A stretch of DNA of 64,000 nt, taken from Saccharum officinarum. Its lineage: Eukaryota; Streptophyta; Magnoliopsida; Poales; Poaceae. Position 1 is the stretch's first letter, and every line of letters begins with the position of its first letter. Location of the stretch: contig CM036201.1 of assembly GCA_020631735.1 (NCBI GenBank), positions 79,832,502-79,896,501 of the forward strand, given 5' to 3'. The position numbers and the translations under genes are program-made. Of this stretch, positions 49,120-59,800 are shown in pieces. The notes below the pieces were generated by a model that did no database searches, was not told the DNA's origin, and worked only from the letters and a program-made list of their open reading frames with translations.

Positions 49120-49816
49120 CTTTCCTTCTCTCTCTCGTTGTCTCTATACTATAATGCAAGTTTTTTTTCTTCTAAAAAAACAAAGAGTTTTTGCTTCATG
49201 TGAACACTAGTATTTCTTGTCCATGCCTTGTTGGAGTCGATTTATTCAGATATTTTGTTTTTTTATGCCTTGTTGGAGGCCCCAAGTATACGAAATGGAA
49301 CGCACCAACCAAACAGCCCCCAATCTGCTTGTTCACTTGTCTTATATTCCGTACTTTTCAGCTTGTTTTCTCTATCCGAACAGTGTTTTTCTCTTACAAT
49401 AAATCATCGGTCATGACTTTTCAGCGAAGCGAACAGACTCTTCGTTTGTATCGTGCTGACTGAAAATGTTGTATTCTACTTTCATGGCTGTGTTGTGAGC
49501 CGTGCTTGGTGTGTGGGAACAAGCTCGGTGTCATTTGCAGGCACACACGAGGCCCCAACGTACACTGCACCTGTTCCCAGAAAAAACAAACTTAATTACT
49601 GGCACTTTGCGATGCTGGTTTCGTGCTCTGCAGTTTTGCTGTGTTCATGTGATGGCACTTGCCTCATTTGCAGGTACTCCTAGTACGTGGTCAGATGGCC
49701 TTCCTTTCCCTGGATGAGGATGATAGCTGTTGCTGTCTCTTTTCTTCCGTTATTTTTTCTACGATGGCAATTTAGTTACCGGCGAGTCTAGTACTAGCAA
49801 GTATTCCATTTATATT
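49120..49816. other. Intergenic
   Basis: AT-rich; no supported gene. The part around 49660-49750 resembles 41240-41320. Confidence 0.4.
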
Positions 49817-50480
49817 AGGAAAAGTCTAATTGACCCCCAATTATTGGGGGTGGTCTAGTTTACCCCTCAACTATGAAACGGTCTAATTTACCTCCTGAAC
49901 TTTGCAAAACCGGCCACATCACCCCCTCAAGCGGTTTTGGACGGTGATTTTGCTACAGTAACAACGGTTTTGCTACAGTAACGGTCGCTTTGTCCTTTTC
50001 TTTTTTATTTATTTCGTTTGAATCTTTGAAAAATCATAGTAAATCACAAAACAATCACAAAATGAAAAATTCAATTTTGTTGGACTCCACATGAGTAGAT
50101 CTACACAGTGAACATATAATATAGTATGCTGTAGTACAAAGTTTTTGCTGTAAATTTTGATCTATTTTTTTCTGTATTAATTTGAATAATTCATACAACA
50201 AAAATTTTATACTAAAGCATAATATATTATATATTTACTGTGTAGATATACTAATGTGGAGTCCAACAAAATTGGATTTTTCATTTTATGATTTTTTTGT
50301 GATTTACTATGATTTTTCAAAGATTCAGACGAAATAAATAAAAAAGAAAAGAACAAAACCACTGTTACTGTAGCAACCACCGTCAAAAACCCGCTCGAGG
50401 GGGTGATTTGACCGGTTTTGCAAAGTTCAGGGGGTAAATTAGACCGTTTCATAGTTGAGGGGGTAAACTAGACTTTTTCC
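49817..50480. mobile_element. MULE-type foldback MITE, 664 bp, arms of about 250-300 bp
   Basis: The left arm (from 49817, AGGAAAAGTCTAATTGACCC) and right arm (ending GGGTAAACTAGACTTTTTCC at 50480) are inverted repeats over most of the element. A perfect 9-bp direct repeat ATTTATATT flanks it (49808-49816, 50481-50489), the TSD size of Mutator-like elements. No coding capacity. Confidence 0.9.
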
Positions 50481-50489
50481 ATTTATATT

Positions 50490-51678
50490 CTGACCACTGC
50501 TTTGATTTGTTCCATATTCCTCCTATGTGTCGCTGCTTCCCCGGGTGGCTGCGCAAGAAAGAATAGAAAGACGCACACCGCCACGCCTCCAGCAGGCACC
50601 AGTTTCTAACAGTTTGGCAACGATTCGTCGTGTGCTGTCGTCTGTTCTGTTCATGTCCAGTGAGTGACCATGATATCCATCAACGTCGCATTCTTGCAGA
50701 GCGGAACACGCGCGTACAGAGAGTACGTGGCCCTGCCGAACCGCCGTATCTAATCTACCGGTACGGACATGACAGACTTAGCAACCGAGCATGGGCCAAT
50801 GACCATGCCTCGCCAACCAACCGCAAGAGGGGCCAGCCTCTCGCGCGACGGATTCGTAGAGCAGAGTACGTGATCGACCACGACAGGGTCTTGTTTGGAG
50901 GCACGCGATGCTCGACATGCACGCACAGCTTAGAACTCCTACGGCGTGAACGTGGCCTCCGCGTCGCGAATGATGGGCGCCAGGGCATCGGCGGAGGCGA
51001 ATGATGGGATGCCTGCGACTGCGAGAACCGGATGCCCGGTGGACGACGGACGCCACGGTCTACACCGCACAGCTCGGAATCATGACGAATCCACCTGCCC
51101 TGGATGAGGATCCGATGCGGTCCGCGGGGGCATCGATGCTGATAACAATATACGACGCCCTTGTTCCGACGGCTGCAATGCCACCGATCGCCCCGCGAAT
51201 CGTCTCTCTCGTGGCGACGCTAGCTGTTGCAGCAGACGTGCCGGCCATAAAATTAACCAAAAAAACCATCACAAACAAAGCCGAGGAAGATCGAGTAGAA
51301 ATGAAGCTCTTGATGATGAGTTAGCCATAGCCATCTGATGTAAAACTAAAATCATACAGAGGCCACTAGTTGACCTTCTCAGAAAACAAAATCAAGGTCG
51401 TCGTCGTCACGATCATCTCTCACGTCACACATAGTAGAAAACTAGTATCATCATCATCATATACTTAGGAGTATACCCCAATAAAAGCAAGAACCATGCC
51501 GTCAACTCGTCATGTACATGTACCTTACCACCACCCTAAATTAATCAACTGCAACAAGAGGAGGAGGAGAGAAGCATTCCGTCTCACTCCGTTGATCAGA
51601 CAGGTCGGCCGCAAAACCCACACCTGAGTTGAGGCAGAGCAGGAGGACGGACGCCTCGGCGCCGCGACCGTGTCACTG
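50490..51678. other. Spacer downstream of the Dof gene
   Basis: No gene that I can support. Bases about 50600-51330 have higher GC and short ORFs on both strands without known domains. 51370-51678 contains the 3' UTR of the Dof gene. Confidence 0.45.
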
Positions 51679-52455
51679 TCACGGGAGGTTGAGGAAGAGG
51701 CTGGCGGGGTCCGTGTCGGCGAACCCGGCGCTGGCCCAGCACGTACCGAGGTCGAACGCCGCGGGCCACACGAACGAGTCGTCCTCCAGCACCGCCTTCC
51801 CGGCAGCGGAGGGGAAGTCGGAGAGCCCGAGCCCGAGCGCGACGGCGTCCTCCGCCCCGGGCGGCAGCAGCAGGTGCGCCAGGGAGTCGGAGTCCTCCTC
51901 CGCAGCGGGGGCCGCCGCCGCCGCAGTCTCCGTGGTGATCTCGCTCGCGCCGTCGGTGGTCGTCGTCCTGGCGGAGTCGGCGGCGGCGGCGGGGTCGGTG
52001 GCAGCACTGGCGTCAGCGGCGGCGGCGGGCTCCGGGGCCGGCGCCACGACGCGGCGCTTCTTGCTGGCGGGCTTCTTCTTGGGCGGCTTGGGGTCGGCGG
52101 CGGCGGCGGCCGCGTAGGACGACGTGGACGAGAGCTTCTTGCGGGTGCCGCCTCCGACGGGGACGTTGCGCAGCGTGCCGCCCTTGGTCCAGTAGCGGCG
52201 GCAGCCCTTGCAGAAGTGGCGCGGCTGCGAGGTGTTGTAGTTGTTGTAGTAGCAGAACTTGGTGTCCCGCGACGCGCACCGCGGGCACGGGTCCCCTCCC
52301 TCGACGCCCTCGGCCACCTTGACCGCCCGCGCCTCCTGCACCGGCGCCGGCGCCGGCGCGTACCCCTTGGGCCGGCGGAGGTCGACGCCCGCGAACTGGT
52401 GCTGCTGCTGCGCCGGCCGGCGGCCGGGCTCGGCCGACGCCGACGCTTCCTGCAT
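51679..52455 (-). CDS. Dof zinc-finger transcription factor, 258 aa, single exon
   Basis: Nuclear DNA-binding protein; Dof factors recognise AAAG cores. The zinc finger is at residues 57-85 with C57, C60, C82 and C85 (CPRC ... [19 protein letters not shown]), the CX2CX21CX2C pattern, followed by [22 protein letters not shown] basic [10 protein letters not shown] segment after it fits a nuclear localisation signal. The rest is Ala/Pro-rich with an acidic C-terminal part ending FLNLP. I chose the ATG at 52455 ([14 protein letters not shown]), because the longer upstream reading is low-complexity Pro/Ser and passes through a GA repeat typical of a 5' UTR. The sub-group within the Dof family is not certain. 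Confidence 0.93.
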   Translation of the reverse strand: MQEASASAEPGRRPAQQQHQFAGVDLRRPKGYAPAPAPVQEARAVKVAEGVEGGDPCPRCASRDTKFCYYNNYNTSQPRHFCKGCRRYWTKGGTLRNVPVGGGTRKKLSSTSSYAAAAAADPKPPKKKPASKKRRVVAPAPEPAAAADASAATDPAAAADSARTTTTDGASEITTETAAAAAPAAEEDSDSLAHLLLPPGAEDAVALGLGLSDFPSAAGKAVLEDDSFVWPAAFDLGTCWASAGFADTDPASLFLNLP

Positions 52456-52504
52456 GCGCGACGGCGCCGTCGTGCCTGGCTGCGGTGCGTGCGGGCCCGG
52501 GGCG

Positions 52505-52526
52505 TAGAGAGAGAGAGAGAGAGAAG
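52505..52526 (+). repeat. (GA)n / (CT)n microsatellite in the Dof 5' UTR
   Basis: GAGAGAGA run about 50-70 bases upstream of the chosen ATG. On the transcribed strand it is a CT-rich leader, common in plant 5' UTRs. Confidence 0.8.
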
Positions 52527-52847
52527 GCGAGGGGGAGCGGAGGGAGCGCTGCGACGAACTGCGAGACGCGAGAGGGAGTTGAAGGGAGGGGGCGGTTGCC
52601 GCCGGGGCAGGCTTTGCCTTGTCTCTTATGGTGGCGGTCGCCGTTACGGAGGATGGCGACGTGGTCACGCCATCCAGGACGCTGGTGGGTCCCACGTAGC
52701 AGGCAGGGAGGCGCGGAAGGCCACGCCGCGTGACGTGAGGGGGCGGCGCGCTGCTGCGAATTGACGCGACCTCCCGTGGGCCCGCCGCGTCAGCGCTAGT
52801 GGCCAACCCGCTAGCCAGCCCCGTACAGCAGCAAGCGGTCCATCGGT

Positions 52848-53669
52848 TTGAAAATGAGAGAAGCGACGGGACCCCCGGCCGGCCGCCGTGCCGACTCTAG
52901 CGCGGTCGCCCGGCCCCGGCTGTGCCGCGTGACGAGCGACGACGTGTCGGCGCGCCATACGCCGAGCCGCCCATGGCCCGCGTGTCGGTGACGGTGCGGC
53001 GGCGGGAGAGGGGTGCTATGCGGCGTGTCGGCCACCGGCGGCTGGGGCGCGCCACGTCAGGCTAGGCGGGGCTAGAAAACATCGGTCGGGGGCTGCTTAC
53101 GTTTCGCGACGCGCTAGGCGAGGCCAGGCTCGGTAGTACCGTCCCCACCGGAGGGTCCCACTTGTGGGACGCCTGCGTTGGCTGGTGCCTGCCTACTCGG
53201 GAACGGATCGGATATGGACGGATATCACTGATATCGTATTTGTTTTCATATTTATGTTCGGATTTGGATTTAAATATGGATAGTATGAAAAATGTCGGAT
53301 AGAATACGATTGGATATCGACATCATAAATATGTGATTTAAATATTCGGATACGAATACGGTATCGAATGTTAAATATCCGGACTCGGATACAGACGGAT
53401 TAAAACCTCTCTAAACGAATTCGGTCTCGAATACGGTCGAAAAATATCCGTACCGTTTTCATCCCTGCTGCCTACTGGGCACTGGCTCGCCGCTCCCCTA
53501 GTGCGTGCCTCCTGCGCCGTGGGGCACTGGCTCGCCGCTCCCCTAGTGCGTCCTCACTGTTCTCCTGAATTGTTGTGTTTAACAACATGGCCGATGTGCC
53601 AATGCCCAATGGTGAGGCTCCGTGGATGATCATGGCCTAAGCTCGTACATACAGTACATAACTGGGCCC
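52848..53669 (+). repeat. Duplicated Dof-upstream segment, copy 1
   Basis: From TTGAAAATGAGAGAAG to TACATAACTGGGCCC this aligns with 54149-54941 with high identity apart from small indels and one private insertion per copy. It contains a CpG-rich block with CCCATGGCCCGCGTGT. Copy 1 also has a short internal tandem duplication of CACTGGCTCGCCGCTCCCC. Confidence 0.9.
53197..53467. mobile_element. hAT (Ac-like) MITE, about 271 bp
   Basis: The right end TTTTCATCCCTG matches the reverse complement of the Ac-type terminus CAGGGATGAAA; the left end TCGGGAACGGATCGG is degenerate. The 8-bp TSD CTGCCTAC is perfect (53189-53196, 53468-53475). The copy 2 segment near 54500 lacks it and serves as an empty site. 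It is full of CGGATA and TATCCG motifs. Confidence 0.85.
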
Positions 53670-54148
53670 GTCTTTTTTATTTTAGCCTTTTTTTCCAAAA
53701 GATTATCTAAAAATTGATTAATTAGACTCAAAATGTTCGTCTCGTAAAGAACAACAAAACTATGCAATTAGTTTTTGATTTCATCTACATTTAGTACTCC
53801 ATACATGTGCCGACATTTTAATGTGACGGAGAATCTTTTTTTTGCACAGTGAAATTTATCCCGTGTTTAGTTCCCCCAATTCTCCTCAAATTTCACTATG
53901 CAAAAAGAAGATTTTCCGTCACATCAAAATATCGGCAAATGCATGGAGTACTAAATGTTGATGAAATCAAAAAATAATTGCACAGTTTTGTTTTACTTTG
54001 CGAGACGAACATTTTAAGCCTAGTTAGTCAAAATTTGGATAATTTTTACCAAATACAAACGAAATGCTACATAAATTCTGATACAGTGTTTTTTCTCCCC
54101 AATTCTCTGAACTAAACGAGGCTTCGGGGAAAAATTTGGCATCGAAAC
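53670..54148. mobile_element. Two PIF-type GTTTAGTT MITEs in opposite orientation
   Basis: About 53690-53860 is a truncated copy on the minus strand. About 53869-54123 (CCCGTGTTTAGTTCCC ... GAACTAAACGAGGC) is a fuller copy on the plus strand. Both carry the family core GATTTTCCGTCACATC and CACAGTTTTG. Exact borders are uncertain. Confidence 0.65.
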
Positions 54149-54941
54149 TTGAAAATGATAGAAGCGCAAGGACGGCGACGGGACCCCCGGCCGGCCGCCG
54201 TGCCGTACGCGCGCGCGGTCGCCCGGCGACAGTGCCGCGTGACGAGCGACGACGTGTCGGCGCGCCATACGCCGAGCCGCCCATGGTCCGCGTGTGGGAG
54301 AGGGGTGCTATGCGGCGTGTCGGCCGCCGGCAGCTGGGTCGGGTGGTTCTGGGGCGCGCCACGTCAGGCTAGGCGGGGGCCGGTCTTGGACTCATGGTCG
54401 GGGGCTGCCTACGTTTCGCGACGCGATAGGCTAGGCCAGGCTCGGTAGTACCGTCCCCACCGGAGGGTCCCACTTGTGGAGACGCCTGCGTTGGCTGGTG
54501 CCTGCCTACTGGCTACTGCTGGGCACTGGCTCGCCGCTCCCCTAGTGCGTGCCTCCTGCGCCGTGGGGTCCTGGCAACGGGAGGCCTCACTGTTCTCCTG
54601 AATTGTTGTGTTTAACAACGTGGGCAGATCGAGAAAATTTTGCAAAAGAACAGTAGATTTTCCGTCACATCGAATCTTTAGACACATGCATGAAGCATTA
54701 AATATAGATAAAAAATAAAACTAATTACACAGTTTAGACGAAATGGACGAGACGAATTTTTTAAGCCTAATTAGATCATGATTAAACACTAATTACCAAA
54801 TAACAATGAAAATGCTACAGTTGCATTTTGCCAAAAATTTTGGCAACTAAACAAGCCCATCGCCGATGTGCCAATGCCCAATGGTGAGGCTCCGTGGATG
54901 ATCATGGCCTGAGCTCGTACATACAGTACATAACTGGGCCC
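54149..54941 (+). repeat. Duplicated Dof-upstream segment, copy 2
   Basis: Direct-repeat partner of 52848-53669. It lacks the hAT MITE but carries a PIF-type MITE (about 54622-54863) between AACAACGTGG and CCGATGTGCC. Confidence 0.9.
54622..54863. mobile_element. PIF-type GTTTAGTT MITE inside copy 2
   Basis: The right end reads GCAACTAAACAAGCCCA, the core reads TTTTCCGTCACATCGAATC, and the left terminus is shortened. Copy 1 of the duplication shows the empty site (AACAACATGGCCGATG). Confidence 0.75.
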
Positions 54942-56273
54942 TTGGATCGGACGGCTTGACAACAGCGCCTTGACAATTGACATGTCCATCCATGAGCATG
55001 AGCACATGGCGTGGCTGTTGTGGTGCGACAAGAAGTAACCAACCCCACGAGATCCGATCCCCGGGCCTGACGACCCCTGATGTGACTTTAAAATGATACT
55101 CTATTATTTCTCTCACTCTATATTTAGAGTGATACAGTACTTACTCTATACTCTATAGTGGCGGCCCCACTAGCTAAACAAAGGAAAAAAAATATTATAA
55201 CTCACAAAGGAAAAATCCAAATTAAATTTCGATTGCACCATTAAATTCGTCTCAATAAATCCTTCAAAACTAGATATATATTTAGATAAAGGGACAAGTG
55301 GGTCCCACAGTGGATAGAGGATGATACAGAGGATGGATGAGTGCTGGAGAATTAAGTATAGAGGAGAGAATCTTACTGGCTAGGACATATAGATGATGAA
55401 TATAGAGGTCCATGGGTGCGGGTAGTCTTATCGGGCGGCGCAGGAATTTCATTTCGGGCAGGCAGGTCTGCGGCACATGCGCGGCCGGGGACGGACAGGC
55501 TGCCTGCCTCCGCCGCCCCCGCTCCCGGGCACCGTGTGTGTGGAGGAGAGCGAGAGCGAGAGCGCGAGGGATCGGCTGCCCAGAACCGAGAACGACACGC
55601 ATCCAGGTGGATGTAAGAGCAGGCGAGCAGCTACCTCTTTTGTTGTGTTCCATTGGCACGTCGCGGAGCTGGCAACCAACCAGCCGGCCACTATCAGAGA
55701 GAGATCCGGCCGGGTCCTCTGGGATCTACTAGCTAGGAGGAATTCAATGAGTGGGCGCGCACTCGGCACTGGCGCGGCGCGGCCGCGAGCGTCAGAGAGG
55801 GTCAAATTCCGATCAGATCACGGGAGGAGAGGAGGATCATGTCTGTCTGGCGCGCACTCCCGGCCCCTCTTGCCTTACTCTGTGACAAATTCCGATGAAA
55901 TCAAGTATCAGGTAGGCACATCCGATCCTACTCGACGCGATCGATCGAGACGACCACTTAGCAGGGAGTGAATCCCATGCTTTCTTCCACAAACAAGGGT
56001 TCCAGTTCCGGTATCGGGAGGAGGAGCAGGAGGTCGTCCCAGGGAATCATCATGCGACGCGAGATTTCTGCCGTCCCGGCCGTGGAGGCGTGGACTCGCC
56101 AAGTCTCAACACAGACATCAATGCCAACACGGCCATCGAGCTGGGTTGCCGCTTCCTTCCGCGCTAGTGCGCCACACGGCAGACGCCACTCGCGTACTAA
56201 TTGCCTTCGCTGCAACACCATTCCATTCCGGGCAACCACTGTTACTGCTAGTAATACACAATGCAGCGACAGA

Positions 56274-56276
<3 letters not shown>
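54942..56276. other. Intergenic between the Dof and BIM-like genes
   Basis: No gene supported. 55080-55420 is AT-rich with short inverted motifs (ACTCTATA, AGAGTGATACAG) that could be a decayed MITE. 55420-56270 is GC-richer with overlapping short ORFs on both strands and no domain. Confidence 0.4.

Positions 56277-56342
<66 letters not shown>
56277..56342 (+). repeat. (TG)33 microsatellite
   Basis: Pure dinucleotide run of 66 bases, about 490 bases beyond the stop codon of the BIM-like gene. Confidence 0.98.
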
Positions 56343-56343
<1 letters not shown>

Positions 56344-56829
56344 CAGCGCGGCGGAATTTCTTGTGTTCCACTTCAGAGAGAAAGAGACGGCTGCACAGAA
56401 CACAAGGCAACTGGTAACCGCACAACATTTGATGTGTTTCACTTTGGCGCAGCCAGCAGCTGCACTGCACAGTGCCCGGCGAAAGAACCGAACCGAGCAT
56501 CAGAACAACATGTATGTACGCTACGCTACACTACAAGGGAGGTGTCACGGAGGAGGAGGAAGGGATGGAACCCCACCTTCTCATGCCCAACAATGGAAGC
56601 CTACGACGCTATGAACAAGAGCAGCTTCACAGTCCACGACGGAAGCAGCAGCAGCCTAAGCACTAGACGCAATCGAATCAATCAAAGAATGCAGCAGCAG
56701 CGTAAGCAGTCGCGTGTCATCGCCTGCATGTCGGCTTAGCATCCATCGAGGCTCCCTATTCTCGTTGTGGGGGACCGCCAAGAAAAATTCTCTTGCCGTC
56801 GGCGATGCCCAATGCGCAGCCGGCGGCTG

Positions 56830-59800
56830 TTATCTCTCTGATCTGTGCCGCTTAGTTGCCCGCGAGTGTTCTCTAGCGCCGTCCCCTGACCTTATTAGCT
56901 GCTCCCCAACTTCTTCTAGATCGCGAGACGCTTGGTTCATGAGATCCTGCAATGCAAAGGGTTTCTTTAAGAAATTTAACTGTACGAGGAAAAACTTCAC
57001 AGGCTACAGCAACGTTTTGACAATGAAACCAAATGCAGTATGCTCTAGATGAGTAGCACTCCTACCTTGGAAGTGGGGTTTGGCCCAGGATTATTGAACC
57101 TCTTGATAGCCCGCTTACCGAGATTGATCTGCACCGAGACGCTAGCTTCTGACAAATCTATGCCCGAGTTTTGCAGTGCAAGATTCAAGGTAGTAAGCAA
57201 GCTGTTATAAGAGGGGGCAAGATTAGAATCAAAACGTTTCACTGAGAATCTACACAGAATTCAAGCGCTGCAAATGCAAGAAACAGCATTCCGAAAACAG
57301 AGCACATAAAAAATACAGATGATTTGGTAAACTTTTGAAAGAAAAGAAATTGTTTTGTTGGTATACACTGATGGCGCACATACCCTTGGGAATATTGGCT
57401 TGACAAGCTGATTGTCCCCTCATCTATTGCCAGTTCAGGGTTGCTCAGCATTCCGCTGTGGCCTGCCAAGTCGTCTGAGGGTGACGGATTTGTCAATTGC
57501 GTAGCTTGCTGGGAGGCAGCATTGACTGCACAAGAATAAAAACATCTTCCATGAACCGCTGAAACAATTAATAGAATAGTTCTAATGAATGGGGGCACAT
57601 AAACGGTTGCAGATTGTAAAACGTTAGGTGGATACTGAAAGGCATACTTGTAACATTATTGGGAGTTTCATCTTGTTTGTAGGGCACACAACCCTTTGGT
57701 TCCGCCGGTTCCTGTGCGCCCGAGGCGTTTTCAAATGCACCTGCATTGTTAGGATCCTCAGGCTTTGCAGCGAAAGGAAACTGTTGGGAAGAGCCGTTTT
57801 TTATGACTTGTGATGGATCGGAGGCCATATCTCCATTTATTTCGTCCTTGTTCTGCAGCACATGGATAAGATGCAGGCAGGGGGCTGGTTAAAATCTCAC
57901 CCTCAGCCCTCAGAAACTTAACTGTCAGTGCAGAAGGTAAAGTCCTGTTGATAGCTTACATGTGAATTTTTCCAGGAAGACCTGAAGTAGATGTTAGACC
58001 ACGGCATGATCTTTGCATCTTCTTGGTTATACTCTGGTTGTGAAGCCTCGTGCTTTTTTACTTTCTCTTGCAAAAACCGTATGTATTCAATGACCTGCAT
58101 TAAAGCATTTGTTGATGGATTAGTAAAATATCATATGGGAACAGATTATGCTGACGCAACTGCTGCAATGTCTTTCCCTGAAAAGAATAAAATGCTGCGA
58201 TGTCTTACCTCTAAGAGAAATGACGCTCTGTCTCTCTTTTGATCGTTTTGCGGCAAGATTTCTCTAAGTATCTGAAACCTGTTAGAAGATGACACGAATA
58301 GAAAAGTTAGGTCAAATGCATGTTTAGTGCTCTGAACAGTGCTTATTGCTTAGTGCCATACAAGAATATCTTATCAGGGAATAAGTACAAAGGAAAAAAC
58401 AGAACATTTCAAATCACAATACATATGGAGCTAAAGATCCACTTGTGCTAGCATTCTTCAGGGTCAGCAGCAGTGGCGGATCCAGCGATCAAACCCTGTG
58501 GGGCCAGCTAGTAGACACTGTGGGACCAAGCCATATAAGCTACAGTAAAATTCTACTAGTTTCATCAAAACCTGTGGGGCCAGGTGGCCCCACAGGTATA
58601 GCCTACATCCGCCACTGGTCAGCAGCACATGATTTCTGAACAACTCCCACAAAACACAGTATATCTCAATCCACAGCTGAGAAACAGACCCCCTAACAAC
58701 ATCTACTACACTCTTTATCCTTGTTCCACAAAAACAGCAGAGCCACCATCATCATCACTGCATGTCTGCATCCCAGACGTAACCTATCGGACTTTTTCCC
58801 AGACAAACCAAATAGGCAGTACAGCATACTTGTATCCTCATGTGTCAGATTAGAGACTACTACACGTGCAAATCGAGTTCTATCCAAGTGAGTTATCAGA
58901 ACGGCTCTCAGGAGAAGTTTAACATCACAGCGTTAAGCAGCGAAAATGTGCTAGGTTACATACATTATTTATGTGCTATATAAGAGATAAGATATAGGAC
59001 ACGCGAGCAGGCGGCGAAACAAAGAAACAGTACGGGTAGGCCCAACTATTTCTATTTCTGAATGAACTAGGAAACCTGCGCCAGCCCACCTGTCATTGAT
59101 CTTGCTGCGCCTGCGCTGCTCCGTGGCGGAGTGCTTGGAGCGTGGCGTGTTGGGCAGCTGGTCCGTCCCGGCGCTGCCGCTGCAGCTCCCGCCCTTAGCC
59201 TCCACCCTGAGGTCTGCAACCCAGAAAGAGCACCAGAACCCCGTCAGAATCGCCTCTTTTCACCACCGAACCGCCCAAACAGGTCCAACAGCACCAGCTA
59301 AAGATTTAGCATAATTGAGGTGCGCTACCTTTGAGCGAGGAGGAGAACTCGCGGCGGGCAGCGAGGCCGTCGTCGTCGTCGAATCCCGAGCCGCCGCTGG
59401 ATCTGGAGCCGGCGTCCATGAAGCCGCCACACGCCTTCCGCTCCGGCGGCCTCTGTTGCTGTGGCTGGGGCTGTTGCGGCCTGGCGGAGGCGACGGCGAC
59501 GCAGCGCGCTGCGAAGGGGAGCGACCACGGGTGACCTGCCAAGGCGGCAAACAGACAGAGCGGAAAGCACACGCCTTTAGCTAGTACTCTTTTATCAGCT
59601 TTGTCTCTGGCGTTTGTTCCTCGAATGATCCGAGGTTTGCACAGTGTACCGCATGTTCAGTTAAAAAAAACCAACGTAATGATAAGTTTTACTATGTACG
59701 GAGTAGAGTAGTAGTATAATGGAGTAGCATGCATACTTTTTTCAAAGAAAAATGTAACCCGCGTTTCAAATGTATGGGTTCACTTTGCTTTTGTCGGAAG

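Noticed and set aside
51060..51260. Minus-strand reading with a hydrophobic start (MVFLVNFMAGTSAATA) that could be a small secreted peptide
   Set aside because: The open frame starts at a non-ATG codon, is short, has no known motif, and may be a decayed fragment.
51670..52764. 364-codon plus-strand ORF antisense to the Dof gene
   Set aside because: Shadow of the GC-rich Dof coding sequence; the zinc finger is on the minus strand.
52456..52806. N-terminal extension of the Dof reading frame to 375 codons
   Set aside because: Low-complexity Pro/Ser sequence across a GA repeat; the ATG at 52455 starts the part that looks conserved in Dof proteins.
55958..56614. ORFs with (HT)n or (CV)n runs
   Set aside because: Translations of the TG microsatellite.
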